A stretch of DNA of 9,936 nucleotides, from positions 1 through 9,936 of the forward strand of contig JAZKZE010000170.1 in NCBI GenBank assembly GCA_045612485.1. Reading direction: 5' to 3'. Position numbers and translations under genes: made by a program. Under the pieces are notes generated by a model. It had not been told where the DNA came from. It made no database searches and saw only the letters and a program-made list of their open reading frames with translations. This DNA comes from RGIG5327 sp045612485 (GTDB lineage Bacteria; Verrucomicrobiota; Lentisphaeria; Victivallales; UBA1829). This document shows, piece by piece, positions 1 through 7,617 of the stretch. The first letter of the stretch is position 1. Every line of letters starts with the position of its first letter.

Positions 1-151
1 CAAAAATCTGAAAGTGCATCTGCTTTGATCTGTAAAAGGAGCATTTTTAGGCTGTTACCGCAGAGGGTAGCAGTCTCAAATTGCCTTTCACACCTCTTTG
101 CAGCTGCCTCTTTGATTTTTTTTGAATGAGTTTTTAATTACCTCTGAAAAA
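1..151. other. Downstream region of the U32 gene, no clear gene
   Basis: No convincing terminator for the minus-strand genes is visible here. An imperfect 8-bp hairpin lies at 52-73 (CTGTTACC-GCAGAG-GGTAGCAG on the plus strand, with one G-U pair) and has no T-tract on either side. An 8-nt T run lies at 116-123 and a palindrome GCAGCTGC at 100-107. On the minus strand an ATG at 42-44 opens a frame that runs off the left edge (14 codons), but it lacks a ribosome binding site. It may or may not be the next gene. Confidence 0.4.
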
Positions 152-1396
152 TCAGATTTTTTCCCGGGGAACGAGAAGGAAAAAGGAATCATTTTTTCTT
201 ACAATCTTATCAAAGGGGAAGGTTATCTCCATTCCCTTTGATGCTTTTTCCGCAGGAACATCATTGGCGTGAAAATCAGAAAGAATTCCTTCCTCTGCTC
301 CTGTGGTGGGGCCCGTAATGAGAAAAACATCTTCTTTTTTCACTTCCCCGGAAGTCAGAAGTACCTGGACGATTTTTGCTTTGGGAAAATAATTGAGAAC
401 TCTGCCGCAGAGAACTTTTTGCTTTGCGGCTTTATTTTCGCCGGAACATGCCCATTCTCCGATCTTTTCCCCCAGATAATATCCTCCGTGCCAGAAGCCT
501 CTGTTGAAGACTTCTCCGAGGGCTTTTTTCCATTCCTGCACCTGTTCCTGTGAAGGAGTGATATGGTTCTCATACATTGTAATGGCTTCTTTATATGTTT
601 TTGTGACTTTTGCCACATAATCGGCTGAGCGTCCCCTTCCTTCGATCTTCAGAACCGATACTCCCGCATCCAGAAGGCGGGGCAGAATTTCTATGGTACA
701 TATATCCGATGGGGACATGACATAATGATTGGTAATGGCAAGTTCGTTATCATTGGCTGTATCCCGTACTGTATAGCTTCTGCGGCAGGGCTGATAACAA
801 TCCCCCCGGTTGGCGGAAGAGTTGAAAAGAGCAAGACTCATATAGCATTTGCCGGAAACTGCCACACACAACGCGCCATGTACAAAGACTTCTATTTTTA
901 CAAGTTCCCCGGAGGGACCGGTAATCTTCTCATTCCGTATTCCTTTGCAGATGGCGGCGATCTGCTGTAAATTGAGTTCTCTTGCCAGAACCATCACATC
1001 CGCATATTTTGCATAGAACTTCACTGCCTCCAGATTGGTGATATTTGCCTGAACGGAAAGATGGATACTTAAATTTTCCCTTTTTGCCATTTCCAGGACT
1101 GCGGTATCTGCGGCAATGACTGCATCGATCCCGGCTTTCTTTGCCGCTTTGCAAAGCAGTTCCGCTTCTTCAAGTTCATCATCAAAAATTACGGTATTGA
1201 GTGTCATCCATGCCTGTACGCCTTTTTCATGGCATCTTTTTGCGATTTCCGGAAGATCCTCCACTGTAAAGTTTACTGTGGCGCGGGAACGCATATTGAG
1301 CTTTCCCACTCCGAAATAAACGGCAGAGGCTCCGTTGCAGAGAGCTGCGCTCAGAGATTCAAAACTTCCCGCAGGAGCTAAAAGGACTTTCTGCAT
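152..1396 (-). CDS. Peptidase U32 family protein, TrhP/YegQ-like
   Basis: A 414-residue protein that aligns by eye with the E. coli YegQ (TrhP) type of U32 protein. It starts with the family's LLAPAGSFESL segment. The U32 signature is at about 169-186 (EVFVHGALC, then SGKCYMS). The LKIEGR block is at 249-254. Cys177, Cys184, Cys200 and Cys204 (C-X6-C-X15-C-X3-C) are spaced like the cysteines that hold the 4Fe-4S cluster in U32 relatives such as UbiU/UbiV. Known family roles are in tRNA or rRNA hydroxylation (TrhP makes 5-hydroxyuridine at tRNA position 34; RlhA acts on 23S rRNA) and ubiquinone hydroxylation. The length and single-domain layout favour TrhP over the roughly 650-residue RlhA. 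True proteolysis is unlikely as the main role. The ATG is preceded by AGAAAGG six bases upstream. The gene starts 39 bases after the symporter stop, with no terminator seen between them. The family is certain; the exact substrate is inferred. Confidence 0.9.
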   Translation of the reverse strand: MQKVLLAPAGSFESLSAALCNGASAVYFGVGKLNMRSRATVNFTVEDLPEIAKRCHEKGVQAWMTLNTVIFDDELEEAELLCKAAKKAGIDAVIAADTAVLEMAKRENLSIHLSVQANITNLEAVKFYAKYADVMVLARELNLQQIAAICKGIRNEKITGPSGELVKIEVFVHGALCVAVSGKCYMSLALFNSSANRGDCYQPCRRSYTVRDTANDNELAITNHYVMSPSDICTIEILPRLLDAGVSVLKIEGRGRSADYVAKVTKTYKEAITMYENHITPSQEQVQEWKKALGEVFNRGFWHGGYYLGEKIGEWACSGENKAAKQKVLCGRVLNYFPKAKIVQVLLTSGEVKKEDVFLITGPTTGAEEGILSDFHANDVPAEKASKGMEITFPFDKIVRKNDSFFLLVPREKI

Positions 1397-1435
1397 AGCA
1401 AACCTTTCTCTTTTCCGGTATGAAACCTTTATTTT

Positions 1436-2842
1436 TTATTCTTTCTTTGAACAGGCACTTTTTGCCACGATCCCGGAAAGAAACAGCAAGGCAAGAACGT
1501 TGGGAAGCACCATCAGCTGATTGAACATATCCTGTAACGCCCAAACCAGATCACTTTTCATCATGGTTCCGGCAAAAATACATATTACGGAAATAAGGGA
1601 ATAAAGAAGTAATCCTCTGTTTTTTGTGAGATAGGCAAAATTGATCCTGCCGAAGTAGTTCCAGCTCAAAATGGTGGAGAAGGCGAAGAAAAGCAGACAT
1701 ACTGCAATAAAAATATTGCCGAGGGAAACATTGCTTGCCAACCCCATGGCATACTGTACCATATTGGTCTGGGTGATATTGTGCTGTTTCACAAGCGATA
1801 GATAATTGGCAGCATTTGCCTGTGCGAGAGGCCCGTCGCCTGTATAGAGAACGGAAATAACGATAAGGGCGGTCATGGTAAGGACTATTGCAGTATCAAT
1901 AAAGACCCCCACCATGGCAACGGTTCCCTGTACATGAGGTGTGGGGACATTGGCGATTGCATGGGCGTGGGGGGTAGATCCCATCCCTGCTTCATTGGAA
2001 AAGAGACCCCGTTTCACCCCCTGGCTTATGGCAATTTTCAATGCCTGACCTATCCCGCCGCCGATAAGGGCTTCCGGAGTGAAGGCGTATTTGAGGATAA
2101 GGGAGAGGGTTTCCGGAATATATTGAAGGCGGGTGATAAGGACAAATACGCCTCCTGCAAGATAAAGAAATGCCATCACCGGAACAAGTTTTTCTGTCAC
2201 CTGAACAAGTCTGCCCACTCCGCCGATAAAAATCAGTCCGGCAGTTACAGCGATCACAAGTCCCACAGCCCATGAAGGTATTCCGAAAGCGGTATGACAG
2301 GTTTCCCCGATGGAATTCGCCTGTACCATACAGCCCATAAACCCCAGGGAAACGGTAATGGCAACCGCAAAGAATACAGCAAGAAAGGTTCCGAAAGCAC
2401 TGGGAAAGGCTTTTTTGATATAGTAAACAGGTCCCCCTTTATGGGTTCCGTCAGTTTCTGTTATACGGGTTTCCTGCGCAAGAACTGCTTCTGAATAGTT
2501 TGTCGCCATCCCGAAAAAGGCAATGACCCACATCCAGAAAATCGCTCCGGGCCCTCCTGTAAGAATGGCTCCGGAAGCTCCCACCACATTTCCCGTTCCC
2601 ACCTGAGCGGCAACAGCGGCAGTCAATGCCTGAAAGGAACTCAGTCCGGCTTTCTTCTGATCGCCGTGAAGGGAGAATTTGCCGAAGGCATTTTTCCAGC
2701 CTTCTGCAAAACAGCGGATCTGCACGAACCTTGTCTTGAATGTGAAAAAGATACCGATCCCTACAAGGAGAATGGTAAGCACATAATCAGACAGACAACT
2801 ATTGATATCTGATACGGTTTGAAGGATTTTTTCTTCAGTCAT
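1436..2842 (-). CDS. Sodium:alanine symporter family (AGCS) permease
   Basis: A 468-residue polytopic inner-membrane protein of the alanine or glycine:cation symporter family (AlsT/DagA/AgcS), which couples uptake of small neutral amino acids to Na+ (sometimes H+). The family blocks are in order: the first hydrophobic span at about 20-35, AAQVGTGNVVG at 78-88, the signature GGPGAIFWMW at 96-105, the GTHKGGPVYYI segment at 132-142, and the SQGVKRGLFSNEAGMGSTP motif at 273-291. Five or more further hydrophobic spans follow to residue 460. Length is normal for the family (about 450-500). No signal peptide is needed. The ATG has TAAGG seven bases upstream. It lies 31 bases after the metallophosphoesterase/TIM-barrel gene and may also have its own promoter (see 2866-2893). 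Alanine or glycine is the likely substrate, which is only loosely connected with the wall-synthesis genes upstream. Confidence 0.95.
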   Translation of the reverse strand: MTEEKILQTVSDINSCLSDYVLTILLVGIGIFFTFKTRFVQIRCFAEGWKNAFGKFSLHGDQKKAGLSSFQALTAAVAAQVGTGNVVGASGAILTGGPGAIFWMWVIAFFGMATNYSEAVLAQETRITETDGTHKGGPVYYIKKAFPSAFGTFLAVFFAVAITVSLGFMGCMVQANSIGETCHTAFGIPSWAVGLVIAVTAGLIFIGGVGRLVQVTEKLVPVMAFLYLAGGVFVLITRLQYIPETLSLILKYAFTPEALIGGGIGQALKIAISQGVKRGLFSNEAGMGSTPHAHAIANVPTPHVQGTVAMVGVFIDTAIVLTMTALIVISVLYTGDGPLAQANAANYLSLVKQHNITQTNMVQYAMGLASNVSLGNIFIAVCLLFFAFSTILSWNYFGRINFAYLTKNRGLLLYSLISVICIFAGTMMKSDLVWALQDMFNQLMVLPNVLALLFLSGIVAKSACSKKE

Positions 2843-2865
2843 AAATAAACCTTACTATTATGGAA

Positions 2866-2893
2866 ACTATATTTTATGAACCGATAAGTTCAA
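2866..2893 (-). promoter_or_regulatory. Candidate internal promoter for the symporter
   Basis: On the minus strand, TTGAAC (2888-2893; 4/6 to the sigma70 -35) is followed after 16 bases by TATAGT (2866-2871; 5/6 to the -10). The -35 lies inside the last codons of the metallophosphoesterase/TIM gene. Initiation would fall near 2859, just ahead of the TAAGG ribosome binding site at 2850-2854. The leader would be very short. This is a sequence match only, so confidence is low to moderate. Confidence 0.3.
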
Positions 2894-4349
2894 GAAATTT
2901 TTTATAGCATTTTATACTTCCGCCCGGTGTATTGATCTCAAGGATCACCGGAACATCAGAAGGAAGAACTCCTTTTTTCCTGGCGAGGAAGTAACCGCTC
3001 AGGGCAATGACCTTGTCATAAAAGCCTTCCAGCGGAAAGTGATTTTTGAAATGGTATTCTTCTATTTTCACGATCTGGTGGAAATGAAAACCTTTGAAAG
3101 GCAGTCTTTCTTCTGCATAATAGTCACTCATATATTCATGAATGGAAAAAGGAACATTATTTCTTGCGTGTCCGATATCGCAGTGAAAACCGATATTGCC
3201 GTACGCGGTCACTTTTTTCAGATGTTCGATCCAGGAAACACACTCCTCAATGGTACAGCCGTAATTACGTTCATTATCATTCCATTTCTGATATTTTGTA
3301 TGCAGATTTTCTATGGCGATCACCACATTTTTTTCCATGAGAGGGGTAAGGAGTTTTACAAAATTTTCCGTAAGAAAATTTTTCTTTGCCGGAAAATCTG
3401 CTGCTGTGACTTCCGGTACATGAAGGGTGACTCTGTCACAGGAAAGAAGCAGAGCAGCATGCACCCCTTTTGCCAGATCGCAATCCATACTGTTTTCATC
3501 TGGTCGCAGATTGGGCAGATGCAGAGACAGACATTTCCCTCCCGCCTTTCTCCATTTTTCCACAGCAGAAAAAAGTTCTTTGCTCATATTATCCAATGCT
3601 TCATAACGCAATTCCGCCACCGGAATGGAAAGACGCGCCGCCTCTTCCAGTGTTTCCAGCGGCTCCCGCATACAGGAAACACCCAGCATGGCAAGAAAGG
3701 ATCTTTTTTCCTCTTTTGACCACAAGGAAGGATCCATTCCTTCCAGTATATGTTCCCGTCTTTTCCAGGAACCGTCTTTCTGCTGTTCCATGAATACTAC
3801 AGCAGGGGGATTGCCGGAGGCTTTGTCCGGATCAAGACCACGCATGGTATATTCCCCGTCTTTGTGGACGTGACCGGCAATGATTCCTGTAACCGCTTTA
3901 CGTTCCTGTGCCTTTGCAAGACTTTTCTTTGCCTTTTCCTGCCACATTTCCGGGGGATAGTGGGAACATAAAAGAAAACAGGAGTCTGCCGGAAGTGAAT
4001 CCATTTTTGAAATATCTTCCTCCTTGACTGCGGAAGAGGAGCTGTCCATAAAAATAACAGGAATATTCCCCTGTGGTGGTATATTCTGGGCAGCAAGAGC
4101 TTTTTCACACTGACTTCTTGTTTCCGCATTTCCCGGTGTGGAATAGAAGGGGAGGGGGCATTTTTCCAGTTCCGACATCAGAAGATATGTTTGTTTTTCT
4201 GTTCCGCTTGCGGTCAGATCCCCGATACCGATAAGGGCATCGGCTTTTCCGTTTTGAGCTGCTTTCAGAGCTTCCGGAAGAATAATCTTGTATGTAAGGG
4301 ATTTTCTGCTTTCCGTAAGGTGCAGATCTCCTATGATCGCTAAAAGCAT
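2874..4349 (-). CDS. Metallophosphoesterase fused to sugar-isomerase-like TIM barrel
   Basis: A 491-residue cytosolic protein with two enzyme domains. Residues 1-200 are a calcineurin-like metallophosphoesterase: GDLHLT (Asp8, His10), GIGDLT (Asp44), PGNAE (Asn74), SHYPP (His130) and GHVH (His160, His162). The usual GNH(D/E) reads GNAE, so the histidine is Ala75. Residues from about 230 to 491 resemble a xylose-isomerase/AP-endonuclease-2-type TIM barrel: TLHVPE (His310), IENLH (Glu347), FHCDIGH (Asp391, His394), FHFHQ (His422, His424) and ILEINTPG (Glu471). These are the metal-ligand positions of that superfamily (Glu, Asp/His, His, Glu). Family knowledge suggests phosphate-ester hydrolysis plus sugar isomerisation/epimerisation or AP-site cleavage; which applies here is unknown. 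AGGAG lies five bases before the ATG, in the 11-base gap after the preceding gene, so translation is probably coupled. The domains are clear; the substrate is not. Confidence 0.85.
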   Translation of the reverse strand: MLLAIIGDLHLTESRKSLTYKIILPEALKAAQNGKADALIGIGDLTASGTEKQTYLLMSELEKCPLPFYSTPGNAETRSQCEKALAAQNIPPQGNIPVIFMDSSSSAVKEEDISKMDSLPADSCFLLCSHYPPEMWQEKAKKSLAKAQERKAVTGIIAGHVHKDGEYTMRGLDPDKASGNPPAVVFMEQQKDGSWKRREHILEGMDPSLWSKEEKRSFLAMLGVSCMREPLETLEEAARLSIPVAELRYEALDNMSKELFSAVEKWRKAGGKCLSLHLPNLRPDENSMDCDLAKGVHAALLLSCDRVTLHVPEVTAADFPAKKNFLTENFVKLLTPLMEKNVVIAIENLHTKYQKWNDNERNYGCTIEECVSWIEHLKKVTAYGNIGFHCDIGHARNNVPFSIHEYMSDYYAEERLPFKGFHFHQIVKIEEYHFKNHFPLEGFYDKVIALSGYFLARKKGVLPSDVPVILEINTPGGSIKCYKKFLELIGS

Positions 4350-4360
4350 AGTTTCTCCTG

Positions 4361-5455
4361 TTATTTTTTATTGTTTACTGCAAATGTGATCCTTGAATTG
4401 CCTTTTTCAAGCAGTAAAGAGGCAGTTCTTTCCCCCTTTACTGTTATTTTACCTGCTTCCTGTGCTGCAAGATCAAGCCATAATCTCGAACGGAAACCCT
4501 TCTGTTCCTCAATGCAGATCATTGGAACAGTAAAAAAGTTGCAGGCAACGTTCATGTTGATATTCCGTGTTTCTTTCCCCAGTGCCAAAGTATTTTTGAT
4601 TCCCGCCTGTTTCAGCCACAGATGGAGAATATATTCTTTCCCTTCAACACGGAGCTTTTTTGCTTTTTCATATAAATAGAGAGTCTTTCTGTAAGGGGAA
4701 AGCCTTCCGGCGGTTTCCGGTACGGGGGGGATCACCGGAACAGCTTTTTCCATTCTTATCAAAAGAATATCCCCCAGCATTTTCCAGGAATCCATTGCGG
4801 AAACATGAAAACGGATCCTTTCATCATATCTGTTACTTTTCTTTGCCGGGATCCCTTCCATGATATAGGTATTTTTCCTGAGCTTTTTTACCACTGGAAG
4901 TCTGCCGGAACTGGGCGGGGTGAGTCCATGAAAAAATCTCATATTTTTTGCATATGCGATCCGGATAACACTTTTTGCAACAGGAAACTCATTATCCGGG
5001 AAAAGTTCCAGTAAAAAATCTTCTCTTTTGCCCGCCTGAATGAAACGGGAACTTTTATGGATGAAAAGAGAATTTTCCGGAAGAGACAGCTTTTCGGGAC
5101 TTACGCTGTCCCGGTAATATCCGCCGGGGAAAAACTGTTCCACATAACTGTTTTCAAGTTGGATAAAAGGGGGGGAAGAGAGTTGTTTCTTTATAAAAAA
5201 TTCTCTTGTTATTGCGATTTTGCAGGAATAATCTTTATAAAGTTCTATATTGAATTCCTGATAAGTACATACGAGGTCTTTATCCGGATATTTTCCTGCA
5301 AGGCGTTTGCTTTCTTCAAGCCTTTTTATGATTTCCTCTCTGCCGGGGCGTACATAAACGGTTTTGTTTTCAGCTGCAGAAAACGGTAGAAAAAACATTG
5401 CCGTATATAAAATAAATGTTACGGCAAAGGGTATGATGTAAGAATTGTGTTGCAT
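4361..5455 (-). CDS. Exported protein, possible DUF3857/transglutaminase-like, apparently inactive
   Basis: I do not firmly recognise this 364-residue protein. The N-terminus has a classic Sec signal: a hydrophobic core at about 7-25 (IIPFAVTFILYTAMFFLPF) and a likely AxA-type cut near SAA|ENK (26-29). No lipobox cysteine is present, so it should be periplasmic or secreted. Residues 60-220 alternate strand-like segments in the style of DUF3857, which often precedes transglutaminase domains. Residues 270-330 resemble a transglutaminase core (LHLWLKQAGIKN, then a strand, then LWLDLAA). The GDC cysteine and the catalytic histidine positions are not occupied; only the Asp of WLD (328) matches. 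This is an eye alignment and may be wrong. An in-frame stop upstream leaves ATG 5455 as the only good start, with only a weak AAAG ribosome site. It follows ftsI by 53 bases and is probably co-translated with the next gene. Confidence 0.75.
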   Translation of the reverse strand: MQHNSYIIPFAVTFILYTAMFFLPFSAAENKTVYVRPGREEIIKRLEESKRLAGKYPDKDLVCTYQEFNIELYKDYSCKIAITREFFIKKQLSSPPFIQLENSYVEQFFPGGYYRDSVSPEKLSLPENSLFIHKSSRFIQAGKREDFLLELFPDNEFPVAKSVIRIAYAKNMRFFHGLTPPSSGRLPVVKKLRKNTYIMEGIPAKKSNRYDERIRFHVSAMDSWKMLGDILLIRMEKAVPVIPPVPETAGRLSPYRKTLYLYEKAKKLRVEGKEYILHLWLKQAGIKNTLALGKETRNINMNVACNFFTVPMICIEEQKGFRSRLWLDLAAQEAGKITVKGERTASLLLEKGNSRITFAVNNKK

Positions 5456-5508
5456 TTTTTCTTTACAGGAAAATAAATCCCGTTGTCCCTTTCAATAAAA
5501 AACGCATC

Positions 5509-7542
5509 TCAACGTTTTTTTGTCAGTGCGGTATAGGTTCCGTAATAACGTTTGTTGACAAGTGTTTTTTTCTGTTTCATGTTTCCGGAAGGAAGGGAAG
5601 ATGGTTTTCCTTTTTTCTCTGAGGAGAACTGTCTGACCTTTTTTCCCGCCGGTACAGCCTGACTGCTGACAGGATTCTTTTTTCTTGCTTCTCTTGCTTT
5701 GCGTTCCGCTTCCCACAATTTTATCTTTGCCGCCATGATTTTTTTCGATGCAAGACGTCTTCTTGCATCATAAAGAGCCGGGTCGATATCCGGCGGAACA
5801 CACCAGTAGCGCAATGTCCTTTCCGCAATATTGCGGAAGTAGGGGCCGGTCACACTTCCTCCGTAATAGGTCTTTCCGGAAGGCTCATCCGCTGTGACCA
5901 GAAGCACGAGCCGGGGATTATCTGCCGGAACAAAACCTACAAAGGAGGCAATATGATTTTTATTGGAATATCTGCCGTTGATGACTTTCTGTGCTGTACC
6001 TGTTTTGCCGGCAACGTAATAGCCGCGGATCGCCGCCTGTGCCGCTGTTCCACCGGGTTCCGTAACAAGTTTCATCATATCAACGATCTCTTTATGGGTT
6101 TCCTTTCTTCTGAAAACCGATCTTGTTTCCGCAAGAGGATTTTTGTGGATTTTTCCATCTGCCGTGACAGTTCTGTCCAGAAGACGCAGTTTGACCGGAT
6201 GACCGCCGTTGGCAAGCATACAGTAACCGCGTACCAGCTGAAGCGGGGACGCCGCCATCCCCTGACCGATGGGAATACGGGTAAGAGATACTTTCGCCCA
6301 TTTTTCCACATTGCGGTAAAGTCCTTTGGATTCATTGGGCAGCTGAAGACCGGAACGTTCCCCGAACCCGAAGGACCGGAGAGTAGTATCCACCATGTAT
6401 TTACCCATAAGTACAGCAATTTTCGCTGTACCTATGTTGCTGGATTGCTTGATGATCTCACTTACCGTTACTTTCCCGATCTTGTGATCGTCTTTCAGAG
6501 GATGGCCTCCGTAGTACCATCTGCCGTTTTCGCAGTCAAAAACTGTATCCGGTGTGACAATATTTCTGTCCAGTGCCCCCGCTACGGCAAAGGGCTTGAT
6601 AATGGAACCGGGTTCAAATACATCTTCCGCCATACGGTTTCTCCAGCAGTTGCTTTTCATACTGGTACGGTCATTGGGATTGAAGGAGGGACGCTGTGCC
6701 ATGGCAAGAATATCTCCTGTATAAGGGTCAGCCATGATGGCATAGGCACTTTTCGGATTGTGCTCCGCCATAAGTTTATCCAGTTCCTCCTCCAGGATTG
6801 CCTGAATGGGTTCCCGGATGGTAAGGAAAATATTTGCCCCGTCCCTTTCCTGTACAGCAGTGGTCTCTGTTGAAGAGATGGGGACACCGTCTCTGGTACG
6901 TTCATAGATTACTTCACCGGCAACACTCTGCATACTTTTGGCATATTTCTTTTCCATACCCGTTACAGGAGTGATCTTGCCTCCGGACAGTGTTGTGATC
7001 CCCAGAATATTTGCCAGCATCCCCTCTTTGGGATAATATCTTGCATAATCCGTACGGCAGTGAACATATCTGCGTACAGAAGATTCTTCGATATTTTTCT
7101 GATGTTTTTCAAAATCCTCATAGGGAATACGGGTTTTCAGAAGAAAATACTGTACCGGAATGACCTTTTTCACACCGTTTTTGACAATAACTCTGCTTTT
7201 GCGGGAAAGGCCCCTGCGGACTTTATCCCTGTCCAGCCCCAATTCCGCGGAAAGAAACTCAACAGCTTTCTCAAAATCTTTCACCGGAATGGCAGATGGA
7301 TCGGCAAAGATCACTCCGTAGGGACGGTTGCCTACAAGAAGATAACCGGAGTGATCGTAGATCTCCCCCATGTTCCCTTCCGTGACCTTTTTGGCTGTAT
7401 ATTTTTTTCTGGCTTTGGCGAAAAGTTCATCATGGCGCATGATCTGCACCTTGTACAGATGAAAGATCAGAAAACCGAATACACCGGTAAAAATAAGGAA
7501 GGCAGTGAAAATCCTTATACTCATGCTTCTGAACTGTGTCAT
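5509..7542 (-). CDS. ftsI: Septal peptidoglycan transpeptidase FtsI (class B PBP)
   Basis: A 677-residue class B penicillin-binding protein that cross-links septal peptidoglycan in the periplasm as a partner of FtsW, FtsQ, FtsL and FtsB. A short cytoplasmic N-terminus precedes one membrane span at about 9-30. The dimerisation/pedestal region spans about 50-240. The transpeptidase domain has all three active-site motifs: SIIK with nucleophile Ser313 and Lys316, SSN at 367-369, and KTG at 513-515 within AGKTGTAQK. There are no PASTA repeats, which argues against SpoVD/PBP2x types. The RGxIxDRxG motif usual after the membrane span reads MGEIYDHSG (58-66), so both arginines are replaced. After about residue 580 comes a tail of nearly 100 residues very rich in Lys/Arg. 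AAGGAG lies 11 bases before the ATG. The position after mraZ, rsmH and ftsL supports FtsI rather than PBP2. Confidence 0.95.
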   Translation of the reverse strand: MTQFRSMSIRIFTAFLIFTGVFGFLIFHLYKVQIMRHDELFAKARKKYTAKKVTEGNMGEIYDHSGYLLVGNRPYGVIFADPSAIPVKDFEKAVEFLSAELGLDRDKVRRGLSRKSRVIVKNGVKKVIPVQYFLLKTRIPYEDFEKHQKNIEESSVRRYVHCRTDYARYYPKEGMLANILGITTLSGGKITPVTGMEKKYAKSMQSVAGEVIYERTRDGVPISSTETTAVQERDGANIFLTIREPIQAILEEELDKLMAEHNPKSAYAIMADPYTGDILAMAQRPSFNPNDRTSMKSNCWRNRMAEDVFEPGSIIKPFAVAGALDRNIVTPDTVFDCENGRWYYGGHPLKDDHKIGKVTVSEIIKQSSNIGTAKIAVLMGKYMVDTTLRSFGFGERSGLQLPNESKGLYRNVEKWAKVSLTRIPIGQGMAASPLQLVRGYCMLANGGHPVKLRLLDRTVTADGKIHKNPLAETRSVFRRKETHKEIVDMMKLVTEPGGTAAQAAIRGYYVAGKTGTAQKVINGRYSNKNHIASFVGFVPADNPRLVLLVTADEPSGKTYYGGSVTGPYFRNIAERTLRYWCVPPDIDPALYDARRRLASKKIMAAKIKLWEAERKAREARKKNPVSSQAVPAGKKVRQFSSEKKGKPSSLPSGNMKQKKTLVNKRYYGTYTALTKKR

Positions 7543-7617
7543 GACTTACTTTTCTCCTTTCTCTTTCTTTATTGTCGCAGTGTTATGTTATGTACGGAAG
7601 GATTTGATCTTTTCCGT

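Noticed and set aside
143..162. Short plus-strand hairpin TCTGA-AAAA-TCAGA followed by six T
   Set aside because: The stem is only five pairs with two G-C, it overlaps the U32 stop codon, and no plus-strand gene is seen to its left in the window. It is too weak to call a terminator.
3039..3719. Plus-strand open frame of 226 codons
   Set aside because: It is antisense to the TIM-barrel half of the fusion gene; its composition (Phe, His, Cys) is typical of a complement shadow.
5953..6873. Plus-strand open frame of 306 codons
   Set aside because: It is antisense to the ftsI transpeptidase domain with no motif; it is a shadow of codon bias on the other strand.
7543..7617. CGGAA...TTCCG hairpin in the ftsL-ftsI gap
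   Set aside because: It has a five-pair stem with a 12-nt loop and no T-tract, so it is neither a terminator nor a recognisable riboswitch; it is most likely chance.
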